64,000 nucleotides of DNA from Xanthobacter oligotrophicus (GCF_008364685.1 NZ_VTTL01000011.1:62001-126000); one strand, 5' to 3'; positions 1 through 9,064 are shown, numbered from the stretch's first letter. The notes: generated by a model not told the origin, from the sequence alone. A program made the numbers and translations.

Positions 1-517
1 CGATGGCCACCGTCTGGCTGCGCGTGACCGGGCACAGCCACAGGTCCGCGCCCTCGGCGGCGGCCTTGCTCTCGGGCAAGGTGATCTCGATGGCATCGCC
101 GTCCCGCGTCACCGACACCGGCACCGTGAGCCCGCCATTGCTACGCGCGGCGAACAGGGCGCGCTGCAGCGCGGCGCGGTCACTGCCCTTGGCGGACAGG
201 GTGCCGTCCACCACCACCTGCGGCGTGAAGATCTTCCGGTCCGGGCGCTGGTCGGCATAGGCCTTCTGGCGCAGGGAATGGCCGTGCAGCGCCAGCGTGT
301 CCTTCCAGCCCACATAGTCCCAATAGTCCACCGCCAGCGTGAGGGCGAGCACCTGCGGGTCCTTGGCGATCTCGGTGAGGAGGGCGTCGGCGGGGGGGCA
401 GGAGGCGCAGCCCTGGCTGGTGAACAGCTCCACCACGGTCTTCGGCTGGCTCTGCCCCAGGGCCGGGCTGGCGGCGAGGGCGAGCAGAAGCGCGAGGGTG
501 GTGCGAGCGAAGGTCAT
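1..517 (-). CDS. DUF1223 family exported thioredoxin-like protein (3' end cut by window)
   Basis: The reading frame starts at the ATG at 517 and runs off the left edge, so only about 172 residues are visible. It opens with a signal peptide (basic TFARTT, a hydrophobic Leu/Ala stretch, then an Ala-rich cleavage region ending near SPALGQ). The mature part begins with VVELFTSQGCASCPPAD, the CxxC-containing signature of DUF1223, followed by the YWDYVGWKD and TPQVVVDG segments typical of the family. DUF1223 proteins have a thioredoxin-like fold and are exported; their substrate is not established. The gene lies downstream of acnA on the same strand, but a strong terminator separates them, so it probably has its own promoter in 518-690. 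Confidence 0.85.
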   Translation of the reverse strand, partial: MTFARTTLALLLALAASPALGQSQPKTVVELFTSQGCASCPPADALLTEIAKDPQVLALTLAVDYWDYVGWKDTLALHGHSLRQKAYADQRPDRKIFTPQVVVDGTLSAKGSDRAALQRALFAARSNGGLTVPVSVTRDGDAIEITLPESKAAAEGADLWLCPVTRSQTVAI

Positions 518-691
518 GATGGGCAATAGGAGCTTTCGGCAAGGGGGACGGCTTCGGGAATAACTGAGGCGGGGGACCGGCACCAGTCACAATGGGGTGT
601 CACGGCGGGCTGGAGAAAACGTCCTGGAAACGTCCCGCAAGGGCAGCAAAAAGCGACACGTGCGCGGGGCCCGCAATCTGCACCCCGCATG

Positions 692-723
692 AAAAGGCCG
701 GCCCGGAGGAAACCGGGCCGGCC
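692..723 (-). terminator. Rho-independent terminator of acnA
   Basis: On the minus strand an 11-bp GC-only stem (arms 713-723 and 696-706, 6-nt loop) is followed by a short U run (695-692). It lies about 30 nt beyond the acnA stop codon at 755 and separates acnA from the DUF1223 gene. Confidence 0.8.
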
Positions 724-754
724 GTTGTTCGTCAGCAGCGCGAGCCGGCGCCGA

Positions 755-3451
755 TCACGCCGCGAGCGAGCGCAGCACGTAGGGCAGGATGCCGCCGTTG
801 CGGAAGTAGTCGAGCTCGTCCAGCGTATCGATACGGCAGATGAGGTCCACGTTCTTCACCGAGCCGTCGGCGAACTTGATCTCGGCGGTCAGGGTCTGGC
901 GGGGCTTGAGGTCGCCCTCGATGCCCTTGAGGGTGACGATCTCGTCGCCCTTGATGCCCAGCGTCTGCCAGCTCTCGCCGTCCTTGAACACCAGCGGCAC
1001 GATGCCCATGCCCACCAGGTTCGAGCGATGGATGCGCTCGAAGGACTGGGCCACCACGGCGCGCACGCCGAGCAGCTTGGTGCCCTTCGCCGCCCAGTCG
1101 CGGGACGAGCCGGTGCCGTATTCCTTGCCGGCGAACACCACCAGCGGCACGCCCTCGGAGCGGTACAGCATGGCCGCGTCGTAGATGGGCAGGTTGGCGC
1201 CGTCCGGATAATGGATGGTCACGCCGCCTTCCACGCCCGGCACCATCTGGTTCTTGATGCGGATGTTGGCAAAGGTGCCGCGCATCATCACTTCATGGTT
1301 GCCGCGGCGGGTGCCGTACTGGTTGAAGTCCACCGGGCGCACCTGATGCTCGATCAGGTACTGGCCCGCCGGGGACGCCTGCTTGATGGAGCCGGCCGGC
1401 GAGATGTGGTCGGTGGTGATGGAGTCGAGGAACAGGCCCATGATCCGGGCATCGATGATGTCGGTGACCGGAACCGGATCCTTCGTCATGCCGACGAAGT
1501 AGGGCGGGTTCTGCACATAGGTGGAGGCATCCTGCCAGGCATAGGTCTGGCCGGTGGGAATGGCGATCTTCTGCCAGTTCTCGTCGCCCTTGAAGACGTC
1601 GGAATACTTTTCCTTGAACATCTTCTTGGTGACGTTCTCGCGGATATACTGGGCCACTTCCTTGTTGGAAGGCCAGATGTCCTTGAGATAGACGGGCTTG
1701 CCGTCCTTGTCGGTGCCGAGCGGCTCGGTGGTGAGGTCGATCTGCAGGGAGCCGGCCAGCGCGTAGGCCACCACCAGCGGCGGGGAGGCGAGATAGTTCG
1801 CCTTCACGTCCGGGTTCACGCGGCCCTCGAAGTTGCGGTTGCCGGAGATGACGGCGCCGGCCACGAGGTCGTTCTTGTTGATGGCCTCGGAGATGGCTTC
1901 CGGGAGCGGGCCGGAATTGCCGATGCAGGTGGTGCAGCCGAAGCCCACCAGGTTGAAGCCGATCTCGTCCAGATATTCCTGGAGGCCGGCGGCCTTGAGA
2001 TAGCCTTCCACCACCTGGGATCCGGGCGCCAGGGAGGTCTTCACCCACGGCTTGGACTTCAGGCCCTTCTTCACCGCGGCCTTGGCGAGCAGGCCGGCGG
2101 CGATGAGCACCGAGGGATTGGAGGTGTTGGTACAGGAGGTGATGGCGGCGATCACCACGTCGCCATGGCCGACGCTGTAGTCGGTGCCGGCGACGGCGAC
2201 GCGCTTGGCGGCCTCACCGGGCTTCTTGAACTCGCCTTCCAGGGCGGTGAGGAAGCCGGCCTTGCTCTCGGAGAGCAGCACGCGGTCCTGCGGGCGCTTG
2301 GGGCCGGCCATGGACGGCAGCACGGTGTCGAGGTCGAGTTCCAGCGTGTCGGTGAAGACCGGGTCGGGCGTGTCCTTCTTGCGCCACATGCCCTGGGCCT
2401 TGGAATACTTTTCCACCAGCTCCACGCGGCTGTCCTTGCGGCCGGTCTCGTCGAGATAGTCGATGGTCTCGCGGTCCACCGGGAAGAAGCCGCAGGTGGC
2501 GCCGTATTCCGGGGCCATGTTGGCGATGGTGGCGCGGTCGGCGAGGGACAGGTGCTCCAGGCCCGAGCCGTAGAACTCCACGAACTTGCCCACCACGCCC
2601 TTCTTGCGCAGCATCTGGGTGACGGTGAGCACGAGGTCGGTGGCGGTGATGCCTTCCTTCAGCTTGCCGGAAAGCTTGAAGCCGATCACCTCGGGGATGA
2701 GCATGGAGATGGGCTGGCCGAGCATGGCCGCCTCGGCCTCGATGCCGCCCACGCCCCAGCCCAGCACGCCCAGGCCGTTGACCATGGTGGTGTGCGAGTC
2801 GGTGCCCACCAGGGTGTCGGGATAGGCGACGGTGACCGTCTTGCCGTCCAGCTCTTCCTTGCGGGTCCACACGGTCTGCGCCAGGTATTCAAGGTTCACC
2901 TGGTGGCAGATGCCGGTGCCCGGGGGCACGACGCGGAAATTGTCGAACGCGCTCTGGCCCCACTTCAGGAAGCGGTAGCGCTCCTGGTTCTGCTTGTATT
3001 CCTCGTCAACGTTCTTCTTCAGCGCGCTGTCGCTGCCGAAGAAGTTCACGATCACCGAGTGATCGATGACGAGGTCCACGGGGACCAGCGGGTTGATCTT
3101 GGCCGGATCGCCGCCGAGCGCCACCATGGCGTCGCGCATGGCGGCAAGATCCACCACCGCGGGGACGCCGGTGAAGTCCTGCATCAGCACGCGCGCGGGG
3201 CGGTAGGCGATTTCCTTTTCCGCCTTGCCGCGGTTGTTCAGCCAGTCGGCGACGGAGATCACGTCGTCCTTCGTGACGGACCGGCCGTCCTCGAAGCGCA
3301 GCATGTTCTCCAGAAGAACCTTCATGGAGAACGGCAGGGCGGACACGCCTGTGAGCCCGTTCTTCTCCGCCAGCTCAAGGCTGTAATAGACGTATTCCTT
3401 GTCGTCTACCGTCAAGGTTGTACGGGACTTGAAGCTGTCGAGAGAAGTCAC
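755..3451 (-). CDS. acnA: Aconitate hydratase A
   Basis: Interconverts citrate and isocitrate in the TCA cycle with a [4Fe-4S] cluster. The three cluster cysteines are visible: C440 in TSCTNTSNP, and C506 and C509 in [11 protein letters not shown]. The C-terminal swivel domain holds [17 protein letters not shown]. The frame is open back to 3520, but I place the start at the GTG at 3451: it gives 898 aa, it begins at TSLDSF where homologues begin, and a GGAG lies 9 nt upstream. The gene is divergent from ccmA and ends in a terminator. Starting at 3520 would add 23 residues not expected in the family. Confidence 0.96.
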   Translation of the reverse strand: MTSLDSFKSRTTLTVDDKEYVYYSLELAEKNGLTGVSALPFSMKVLLENMLRFEDGRSVTKDDVISVADWLNNRGKAEKEIAYRPARVLMQDFTGVPAVVDLAAMRDAMVALGGDPAKINPLVPVDLVIDHSVIVNFFGSDSALKKNVDEEYKQNQERYRFLKWGQSAFDNFRVVPPGTGICHQVNLEYLAQTVWTRKEELDGKTVTVAYPDTLVGTDSHTTMVNGLGVLGWGVGGIEAEAAMLGQPISMLIPEVIGFKLSGKLKEGITATDLVLTVTQMLRKKGVVGKFVEFYGSGLEHLSLADRATIANMAPEYGATCGFFPVDRETIDYLDETGRKDSRVELVEKYSKAQGMWRKKDTPDPVFTDTLELDLDTVLPSMAGPKRPQDRVLLSESKAGFLTALEGEFKKPGEAAKRVAVAGTDYSVGHGDVVIAAITSCTNTSNPSVLIAAGLLAKAAVKKGLKSKPWVKTSLAPGSQVVEGYLKAAGLQEYLDEIGFNLVGFGCTTCIGNSGPLPEAISEAINKNDLVAGAVISGNRNFEGRVNPDVKANYLASPPLVVAYALAGSLQIDLTTEPLGTDKDGKPVYLKDIWPSNKEVAQYIRENVTKKMFKEKYSDVFKGDENWQKIAIPTGQTYAWQDASTYVQNPPYFVGMTKDPVPVTDIIDARIMGLFLDSITTDHISPAGSIKQASPAGQYLIEHQVRPVDFNQYGTRRGNHEVMMRGTFANIRIKNQMVPGVEGGVTIHYPDGANLPIYDAAMLYRSEGVPLVVFAGKEYGTGSSRDWAAKGTKLLGVRAVVAQSFERIHRSNLVGMGIVPLVFKDGESWQTLGIKGDEIVTLKGIEGDLKPRQTLTAEIKFADGSVKNVDLICRIDTLDELDYFRNGGILPYVLRSLAA

Positions 3452-3623
3452 GTGCGATAACTCCGGTTCGATGATCGACCGAGGTAGCGTCGCCGAAGAC
3501 GGGGAAGCAGGCTTTCCCATCTTGGACGGCGCGGTTCGGGGGCTTTATAGAGCCATTTCAAAGCGCGGTCATGCGATAACAGCATTCAATGTGCAATGCA
3601 CCATAAGCAGGGGGCGCGGGGCA
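3452..3623. promoter_or_regulatory. Divergent acnA / ccmA control region
   Basis: This 172-nt spacer separates two divergent genes and so must hold promoters for both. It is more AT-rich than its surroundings around 3540-3605 (TTTATAGAGCC, GCGATAACAGC). I cannot assign -35/-10 boxes with confidence. Confidence 0.4.
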
Positions 3624-4247
3624 ATGGCGGTGTCGGCTCTGGTGGGTGAAAAGCTGGCCTGCCGCAGGGGGTTCAAGCTGCTGTTCGAGCATCTGGACGT
3701 GACCGCGCGCTCCGGCCGGGCGCTGCTGGTGGTTGGGCCCAACGGAGCCGGCAAGTCGTCCCTGCTGCGCATCCTTTCCGGCCTGCTCGGGGCGACGGAG
3801 GGGAAGGTGCGCCTCGACGGGCCGAGCCTTGAGGCCGCCGACTCGGGGGTGGGCGAGCACATCCACTATCTCGGCCACGAGGATGCGGTGAAGGGCGCGC
3901 TCACCGTGCGGGCCAACCTCGCCTTCTGGCGCACCGTGCTCGGGCCTACCGGCCTTCCGGTGGAGGACGCGCTGGAGGAGGTGGGCCTCGGCGGCCTCGG
4001 CGGCCTGCGGGCGCAGGTGCTCTCCGCCGGGCAGAAGCGGCGGCTCGCCATCGCCCGGCTGCTGGTGTCGCGGCGGCCGGTCTGGGTGCTGGACGAGCCG
4101 ACCACGGCGCTCGACGTGAAAGCGCAGGCGCGCTTTGCCGCCTTCGGCCGGGGCCATCTGGCGGAAGGCGGTATCCTGATCGCCGCCACCCACGCCCCGC
4201 TCGACCTTGGCGACGTGGACGAACTCAGGCTGGGGGGCGTTAGCTGA
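3624..4247 (+). CDS. ccmA: Haem exporter ATP-binding protein CcmA
   Basis: ATPase of the CcmABC(D) complex of system I cytochrome c maturation, which releases haem-loaded CcmE. The 207-aa sequence carries a Walker A at residues 38-46 (GPNGAGKSS), an ABC signature near 133 (LSAGQKRRLAIARL) and a Walker B near 153 (VWVLDEPTTALD). The length is normal for the family. The ATG at 3624 gives the family-length protein; the same frame is open much further upstream into acnA, which is a composition artefact. The partner ccmB follows on the same strand after an unusually long 271-nt gap holding a large inverted repeat. No ccmC is present in the window. Confidence 0.95.
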   Translation: MAVSALVGEKLACRRGFKLLFEHLDVTARSGRALLVVGPNGAGKSSLLRILSGLLGATEGKVRLDGPSLEAADSGVGEHIHYLGHEDAVKGALTVRANLAFWRTVLGPTGLPVEDALEEVGLGGLGGLRAQVLSAGQKRRLAIARLLVSRRPVWVLDEPTTALDVKAQARFAAFGRGHLAEGGILIAATHAPLDLGDVDELRLGGVS

Positions 4248-4338
4248 TGCGCAGCGTGGATGTGGAACTGCTGCGTGGGGTTGGCGGGCGGCGGCTTCGG
4301 GATGCCCTGCGGCTTTTCCCTTCCAACTTTCGGCGCCC

Positions 4339-4462
4339 GCCCCCTCCCAACCCTCCCCCGCAAGCGGGAGAGGGCTTCGACCGTGCGCGTGCCGGACACG
4401 GTGTTCGAATTTGCCCCGTCCTGCCCCCTCTCCCGCTTGCGGGGGAGGGCTGGGGAGGGGGC
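4339..4462. repeat. Nested inverted-repeat element between ccmA and ccmB
   Basis: Two arms (4339-4375 and 4423-4462) are near-perfect reverse complements, separated by 47 nt. Each arm is itself close to a palindrome around CCCGCAAGCGGGAGAGGG. The transcript could therefore form one long stem or two smaller hairpins. G+C-rich repeats of this form are scattered between genes in several alphaproteobacterial genomes. Here it lies inside what should be one operon. Confidence 0.8.
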
Positions 4463-4518
4463 AACGGCGGAGGGGTGGGAGGGCGGCGCACCGCCTCCCT
4501 CTTCAGGAACCTGCGCCC

Positions 4519-5190
4519 ATGATGGCCGCCTTTTTCGCCATCGTGCGGCGTGATCTGGCTCTGTCCCTCGGCTCCGGAGGCGGGGCGGGGCTCGGGGTGG
4601 TGTTCTTCCTCAGCGTGGTCACGGTGATGCCGTTCGCGGTGGGGCCGGATCTGGTGCTGCTGGCCCGCATCGGCCCGGCCATCCTTTGGATCGGGGCGCT
4701 GCTGGCGAGCCTCATCGGTCTGGAGCGCCTGTTCGCCGCCGATGCCGAGGACGGCTCGCTGGATGCTCTCACCTTGTCCGCCCTGCCGCTGGAGCTGGCG
4801 GCGGCGGCCAAGGGCCTCGCCCACTGGCTCGCCACCGGCCTGCCGCTGGTGCTCGCCGCCCCGGTGCTGGCGCTGATGCTGAATCTCGAGCCCGCAGCCA
4901 TCGGCGCGGTGGTGCTGACCCTGCTGGTGGGCACCCCCGCGGTCACCTTCCTCGGGCTGATCGGCGCGGCGTTTGCCGGCGCGTTCCGGCGGGGCGGGCT
5001 TTTGATCGCCGTGCTGGTGATTCCCCTCGCCATCCCCGTGCTGATTTTTGCCGTGTCGGCCACACAGGCGGCGGTGGTGGGGCCGGTGCCGTTCGGCACG
5101 CCGTTCCGCGTGCTGCTGGGCCTCGCCCTGTTCGCGCTGGTGCTGGGGCCGGTGGCCGCCGCCGCCGCGCTCAGGGCGGCGCGGGCGTGA
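4519..5190 (+). CDS. ccmB: Haem exporter permease CcmB
   Basis: Integral membrane partner of CcmA in cytochrome c maturation. The 223-aa sequence has the family start (MAAFFAIVRRDLAL), about six hydrophobic segments and the conserved LLASLIGLERLFAADAEDGS region. I chose the first of two adjacent ATGs (4519 and 4522); the difference is one residue. The length is normal. CcmB works as a dimer with CcmA and needs CcmC to deliver haem to CcmE, but ccmC is not the next gene: the following gene lies on the opposite strand, only 3 nt away. Confidence 0.92.
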   Translation: MMAAFFAIVRRDLALSLGSGGGAGLGVVFFLSVVTVMPFAVGPDLVLLARIGPAILWIGALLASLIGLERLFAADAEDGSLDALTLSALPLELAAAAKGLAHWLATGLPLVLAAPVLALMLNLEPAAIGAVVLTLLVGTPAVTFLGLIGAAFAGAFRRGGLLIAVLVIPLAIPVLIFAVSATQAAVVGPVPFGTPFRVLLGLALFALVLGPVAAAAALRAARA

Positions 5191-5193
5191 GAC

Positions 5194-5547
5194 CTATTCC
5201 GCCGCCGTGCTGAGGGAGGACAGCTCGGCCTCCAGCGCCGCCATTTGCTGGCGAGTGGCCTCGGTGGCGTCGTGCTCGATGGTGCGATAGGCCGCCACCA
5301 CCGCATGGCCGAGCGGGGTCAGCTGGGTGCCGCCGCCCTGCTTGCCGCCGGTGCGGGGCGTCACCACCGGCCCGGTGAAGAGGCCGTTCATCTCCTCCAC
5401 CAGCTCCCAGGCGCGGCGATAGGACATGTCCATGGCGCGCCCGGCGGCGGAAATGGAGCCGAGCGCCTCGATCTTCTCCAGAAGCTCGATCTTGCCGGGG
5501 CCGATGCGCTTGGGCCCGAGGTCGATTCTCACGCTGAGCGAGGCCAT
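5194..5547 (-). CDS. ModE N-terminal-type winged-helix regulator lacking a Mop domain
   Basis: This 117-aa protein is a single winged helix-turn-helix of the ModE-N/LysR-like type: IGPGKIELLEKIEALGSISAAGRAM, then MSYRRAWELVEEMN as recognition helix, then the wing (TGGKQGGGTQLTPLG). Full ModE carries two C-terminal Mop domains that bind molybdate; here the chain ends after a short helical tail (ATRQQMAALEAELSSL). Molybdate sensing therefore cannot be assumed. I use the ATG at 5547, with AGG 7 nt upstream; a TTG at 5553 is possible. It converges with ccmB. Targets are unknown. Confidence 0.82.
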   Translation of the reverse strand: MASLSVRIDLGPKRIGPGKIELLEKIEALGSISAAGRAMDMSYRRAWELVEEMNGLFTGPVVTPRTGGKQGGGTQLTPLGHAVVAAYRTIEHDATEATRQQMAALEAELSSLSTAAE

Positions 5548-5724
5548 GAACAAACCTGAAGCGGAGCCGCCCTTTTGCAGGCGGCGCGGGGCAATGGCCC
5601 AAGTCTAGCAGGCGCGCCGGATGCTGTCGCGCGGGGCGCACAGACAGTTTGGCCCCGGGCACGGGGTGCGTGTCCGGGGCCTCCGTTCGACATGCCACGA
5701 GAGAGGGGGATGGGGAGCCAGGAA

Positions 5725-5760
5725 GAAAAAACGGGCCGCCACCGGGAGGCCGGCGGCCCG
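5725..5760 (-). terminator. Rho-independent terminator of the 5767-6171 gene
   Basis: On the minus strand a 9-bp stem (CGGGCCGCC with GGCGGCCCG, 11-nt loop) is followed by seven U. It lies 6 nt beyond the stop codon at 5767. Confidence 0.85.
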
Positions 5761-5766
5761 GAGAGA

Positions 5767-6171
5767 TCAGTTGAACCGTGTGGCCTTCGCCGCCTGCGCC
5801 TCCTGCACGCGGGGCAGGGCCGCCTCGGCCGCCACCAGCGATTTCAGCTGCGGCCCGGCGAGGGCGAAGGACACCTCGAAGCCATCGGGCGTCGCAAGGG
5901 TGAGGATCAGGGTCTGCGGGTCGGAGGCCTGCTCGATGCGCACCCTATGGGCGGGATAGACGAGGCGCAGGCTGTCGTCCTTGTGCCGGGCGCGCAGCAC
6001 CTCGGTCATCATCTTGGGCAGGGTCATCACCATGGCCTTGAGGCAATCGGACGGCAGGTTGAGGGCCGTCGCCGACCCGTCCGGCCGGCTGAAGCTCATG
6101 CGGATGCGGCTGCCGTCCACCGCCACGTCGAAGGCGAGGAGATCCTCGCCCATGATGTCGTCCCGCTCCAT
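5767..6171 (-). CDS. Conserved-looking protein of unknown function (134 aa)
   Basis: I do not recognise this protein. It is acidic to neutral, without signal peptide or membrane segment, and seems to be a small beta-rich domain (DVAVDGSRIRMSFSRPDG, RVRIEQASDPQTLILTLATPDG). The start at 6171 is supported by GGGAGG 7 nt upstream. Normal codon usage, a terminator just after the stop, and a low-GC palindrome upstream all argue that it is a real single-gene unit. Weak resemblance in length and pattern to small cytosolic alphaproteobacterial proteins gives no function. Confidence 0.7.
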   Translation of the reverse strand: MERDDIMGEDLLAFDVAVDGSRIRMSFSRPDGSATALNLPSDCLKAMVMTLPKMMTEVLRARHKDDSLRLVYPAHRVRIEQASDPQTLILTLATPDGFEVSFALAGPQLKSLVAAEAALPRVQEAQAAKATRFN

Positions 6172-6204
6172 GAAGGGGCCTCCCGCCGCGGTGCCTGCGT
6201 GTAA

Positions 6205-6226
6205 GCTATATTCATTTAGATATAGC
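6205..6226. promoter_or_regulatory. Palindromic operator-like site upstream of the 5767-6171 gene
   Basis: GCTATAT (6205-6211) and ATATAGC (6220-6226) form a perfect 7-bp inverted repeat with an 8-bp AT-rich centre, about 34 nt upstream of the start codon at 6171. It stands out as low-GC in a high-GC region, as expected for a promoter or regulator site. Confidence 0.5.
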
Positions 6227-6258
6227 GTAAGTCAAGCGGGCGGTGCTGTCATGCGGAC

Positions 6259-7557
6259 TTACTTGCGTTTGCGCCGGTCGGTGGTGGCGTCCAGCAGGAT
6301 GCCGCGGGTGAGGGCGCCGCGGCCGAATCGGGCACGCAGCTCGTCCATGGCGCTTTCCGTCGCCTTCAGGCGTTCCGTGCTGGTGTCCACGAGGTCCGCC
6401 GGGTCGGCGTCGGCGATGGGGCAGAGGTCCGAGACCCCTACGCCGATGAGGCGGAACAAGGAGCCGTCCACCTCCTTCGCCAGCAGCTCCCGCGCCGCCC
6501 CGTTGATGCGCGCCACAAGGCAGGTGGGCGCCTCCAGCGTGCGCGAGCGGGTGCGCAGGCGGAAATCGGCGCTCTTCAGCTTCAAGGTCACGGCGCGGCC
6601 GGCGATGCCCGCATGCTTCAGGCGGTCGCTGACCTCTTCCGAGAGGGCGTAGAGGGTCTGTTCCAGCGGGCGCAGGGCACCCACGTCGCGCTCGAAGGTG
6701 GTTTCCGCCGAGACGCTTTTGGCCTCCCGCTCCGGCTCCACCGCGCGGGTGTCGAGGCCGAAGGCGAGGCGCGACAGGCGCAGCCCTTCCGCACCGTAGC
6801 GCCGGGCAAGGTCGGCGGGGGCGGCGCGCTGCAGGTCGGCGATGGTGTGGAAGCCGTCCTTCGCCAGCTTGCCCCCGAATGCTGCCCCCACGCCCCAGAT
6901 GAAGGTGACGGGGCGCGGCGCGAGGAAGCCCGCCGCCTCCGCCTGCCCGAGCACGCTGAAGCCCCGCGGCTTGTCGAGGTCGGAGGCGATCTTGGCGAGG
7001 AACTTGTTGGCCGCGAGCCCCACCGAGACGGTGATTCCCACCTCCCGCTCCACCGCCCGCGCGAAGCGGGCCAGGGTGCGGGCGGGGCTGGCGCCGTGCA
7101 GCGCCTGGGTGCCCGAAAGGTCGAGGAAGGCCTCGTCGATGGACAGCGGCTCCACCAGCGGCGTGAGCTGCTGCATCATGGCCCGCACCTGCCGGCCCAC
7201 GGTGCGGTATTTCTCCATGTTCGGCTTCACCACCACCGCCTCGGGGCAGAGCGCCAGCGCCTTGAACATGGGCATGGCCGAGCGCACGCCCTTGATGCGG
7301 GCGATGTAGCAGGCGGTGGAGACCACCCCGCGCTTGCCGCCGCCGATGATGAGCGGCACGTCGGCAAGGCTGGGGTCGTCGCGCTTTTCCACGGCGGCGA
7401 AGAAGGCGTCGCAATCCACATGGGCGACGCTGAGGGTGTCCAGCTCGCGATGGCGCAGGAGGCGTGGGCTGCCGCAGGCCGGGCAGCGGTCGCCGGCAAG
7501 GCCACCTGTCTGGGGCGCATCGGACAGGCAGTCGCGGCAGAAGCCGGGGGCATTCAT
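6259..7557 (-). CDS. dinB: DNA polymerase IV with N-terminal zinc finger
   Basis: Y-family error-prone polymerase for translesion synthesis, 432 aa. Catalytic carboxylates are visible: D48 in HVDCDAFF, and D141-E142 in [11 protein letters not shown]. The little-finger domain occupies roughly residues 280-400. An N-terminal extension of about 40 residues carries two CxxC pairs (C7/C10 and C25/C28), a probable zinc ribbon seen in many Hyphomicrobiales DinB proteins and absent from E. coli DinB. The start at 7557 keeps both pairs. A DUF3572 gene lies upstream on the same strand, 60 nt away. Confidence 0.94.
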   Translation of the reverse strand: MNAPGFCRDCLSDAPQTGGLAGDRCPACGSPRLLRHRELDTLSVAHVDCDAFFAAVEKRDDPSLADVPLIIGGGKRGVVSTACYIARIKGVRSAMPMFKALALCPEAVVVKPNMEKYRTVGRQVRAMMQQLTPLVEPLSIDEAFLDLSGTQALHGASPARTLARFARAVEREVGITVSVGLAANKFLAKIASDLDKPRGFSVLGQAEAAGFLAPRPVTFIWGVGAAFGGKLAKDGFHTIADLQRAAPADLARRYGAEGLRLSRLAFGLDTRAVEPEREAKSVSAETTFERDVGALRPLEQTLYALSEEVSDRLKHAGIAGRAVTLKLKSADFRLRTRSRTLEAPTCLVARINGAARELLAKEVDGSLFRLIGVGVSDLCPIADADPADLVDTSTERLKATESAMDELRARFGRGALTRGILLDATTDRRKRK

Positions 7558-7617
7558 GACGGCTGTCCCGGGCGCGCGATGCGCGACTCTCTTGCTGTAG
7601 AGCGACCGCAGGTCGCC

Positions 7618-7944
7618 CTACATGGGCCGGCGCACGACGGCATCGGGGTCCGCCTGGGGCGCGAGGATTTCCAGCGCGCCCACCACGTGCCGGGGATCGA
7701 GCCCCTTCTCGGCGGCGAAGGCCACCAGCATGGCCTCGTCGGAAATGACGAAGGCCAGCACTCCGGCGCCGAAGCCGCGCTTTGCCGCCGCGTCGCGCAA
7801 GGTGGCCGGGGAGAGGCCGGTCTCGGCGAGGAATCGCACCAGCCGCTCGCCGTCGGCGGCGATGAAGGCGAGGGCGGAGGTCGCCACCTCCTGCGCCGCA
7901 TCGCGCTGCGCCTTGAGGCCTCTTGGTTTGTCCTGAATGGGCAT
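7618..7944 (-). CDS. DUF3572 domain protein
   Basis: A 108-aa protein matching the alphaproteobacterial DUF3572 family in its pattern (ALAFIAADGERLVRFLAETG, then ISDEAMLVAFAAEKGLDP). It is all-helical, cytosolic and of unknown function. The family is typically next to divK, as here: it is divergent from divK, which begins about 100 nt away. It precedes dinB on the same strand. Confidence 0.85.
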   Translation of the reverse strand: MPIQDKPRGLKAQRDAAQEVATSALAFIAADGERLVRFLAETGLSPATLRDAAAKRGFGAGVLAFVISDEAMLVAFAAEKGLDPRHVVGALEILAPQADPDAVVRRPM

Positions 7945-8046
7945 TTGCGCTTCCGCAAGGAATGAGGTCTAGGTGTCTCCCCATTCCAGCACGTTCCGCG
8001 CGGGCTGCGAAGGGTGGACGGCGCAGGGCGGGTCCGGGGGATGGGG

Positions 8047-8415
8047 ATGGCCAAGACGGTAATGATCGTGGAGGACAACGAGCTCAACATGAAGCTCTTC
8101 CACGATCTGCTCGAAGCCCACGGCTACCGCACGGTGGAGACGCGCTCGGGGGTCGAGGCCGTGGAACTGGCCCGCGCCCACCGGCCCGACCTCATCATCA
8201 TGGACATCCAGCTGCCGGAGATTTCCGGCCTCGACGTGACCCGTAAGCTGAAGGCCGACCCGGAGCTGAGAGCTATTCCCGTGGTGGCGGTGACCGCCTT
8301 CGCCATGAAGGGCGACGAGGAGCGAATCCGCGCCGGAGGCTGCGAGGCCTATCTCTCCAAGCCCATCTCGGTGGCGAAATTCCTCCAGACCGTGCGCCAG
8401 TTCGCCGGCGGCTGA
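8047..8415 (+). CDS. divK: Single-domain response regulator DivK
   Basis: Single receiver domain of 122 aa closely matching Caulobacter DivK. The phospho-acceptor is D53 ([10 protein letters not shown]), the acidic pocket lies in [13 protein letters not shown], and the conserved Thr ([15 protein letters not shown]) and Lys (YLSKPIS) are present. DivK relays between the kinases PleC and DivJ and acts on DivL/CckA to set CtrA activity in asymmetric division. I use the ATG at 8047, where homologues begin; 8041 would add two residues and the open frame reaches 8014. In many relatives pleD follows directly, but it does not here. Confidence 0.95.
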   Translation: MAKTVMIVEDNELNMKLFHDLLEAHGYRTVETRSGVEAVELARAHRPDLIIMDIQLPEISGLDVTRKLKADPELRAIPVVAVTAFAMKGDEERIRAGGCEAYLSKPISVAKFLQTVRQFAGG

Positions 8416-8723
8416 AGCCGGAAAATGGTGAGCCGGCGGCCCACCGATTCGGCGGCTTTCGCTTTTGTCGCGATGTGCTAGTCTTCGGTCTTCGGCGAGA
8501 TACAGGCGGGAATGTCACGGTCGAACACGGCCGCTCAGATGGTGTTGTGCCAGCATGGCACCGCCATTCCCGCCATCAGGACAACCCTGCGGAGTGCTCA
8601 GGTCCGCCGCATCTCCTGGGTCCGTGGGGTTTGGCCGGTGGGTGAGCATGCGGGAGGCCTCCCCGCTTCCTCCCCACCGGCCAGCCTATCTTCAACTTCC
8701 GTCCGGAACTGCCCCGTCCTGTC
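8416..8723. other. Intergenic stretch after divK with a compound hairpin
   Basis: No gene was recognised in these 308 nt. The 3' half holds a nested inverted repeat: TGGCCGGTGGG (8632-8642) pairs with CCCACCGGCCA (8673-8683) and encloses a second near-palindrome (8651-8667, GCGGGAGGCCTCCCCGC). There is no U run, so it is not a standard terminator. It could be a 5' leader structure of the small genes that follow or part of a small RNA. Confidence 0.45.
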
Positions 8724-8951
8724 ATGAGCCTCGTTCACAACGAGCAGACCAAGCTCACCGCAAATGCGCTCGATCGCGCGTCCACCGCCTGCCTGACCGT
8801 TGGCGTACTCGGACCCAGCGCGGCTGCTCTCTATGGGCTCGGGGGCAATGCCGCGGCAGGGCACTGGATTGTGCTCGGGGCTGTGCTTTGGCTGGTGGCG
8901 GCCAGCCTGCTACACTCCATGGCGAGAAGAACTCTCAGGAGGCTTCGATGA
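8724..8951 (+). CDS. Small two-helix membrane protein, unknown function (75 aa)
   Basis: Not recognised. The sequence has two hydrophobic segments (residues about 24-40 and 48-64) and a basic C-terminus (RRTLRRLR), which puts the ends in the cytoplasm. Its stop overlaps the start of the next small gene as ATGA, a sign of translational coupling and the main evidence that it is real. The start at 8724 has no clear ribosome-binding site, so a different start is possible. Confidence 0.55.
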   Translation: MSLVHNEQTKLTANALDRASTACLTVGVLGPSAAALYGLGGNAAAGHWIVLGAVLWLVAASLLHSMARRTLRRLR

Positions 8952-9064
8952 CCGGGCTCTGGATCTTCGCCTATGTGGTGTTGCCCGTCGTGGTGGTCGC
9001 CATGGGGTATGCCGCCATGCGCCTGAACGAGCACGAAACGCACGGCTTCCATCCCGGCGAATGA
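8948..9064 (+). CDS. Tiny membrane protein, unknown function (38 aa)
   Basis: One membrane-spanning helix (GLWIFAYVVLPVVVVAMGY) followed by a short polar tail (MRLNEHETHGFHPGE). The start is supported by a textbook AGGAGG five nt upstream and by a four-base overlap with the gene before it. Size and topology resemble the small accessory subunits of membrane complexes, but no partner is visible and I do not assign a function. Confidence 0.6.
   Translation: MTGLWIFAYVVLPVVVVAMGYAAMRLNEHETHGFHPGE

Noticed and set aside
689-3460. Long open frame opposite acnA on the plus strand
   Set aside because: GC-rich codon bias opens the antisense frame; the His/Gly/Leu-rich translation has no family resemblance and acnA is certain.
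4240-4824. Possible coding frame across the ccmA-ccmB spacer on the minus strand
   Set aside because: The translation shows PSPASGRG-type repeats, which are the translated inverted repeat rather than a protein.
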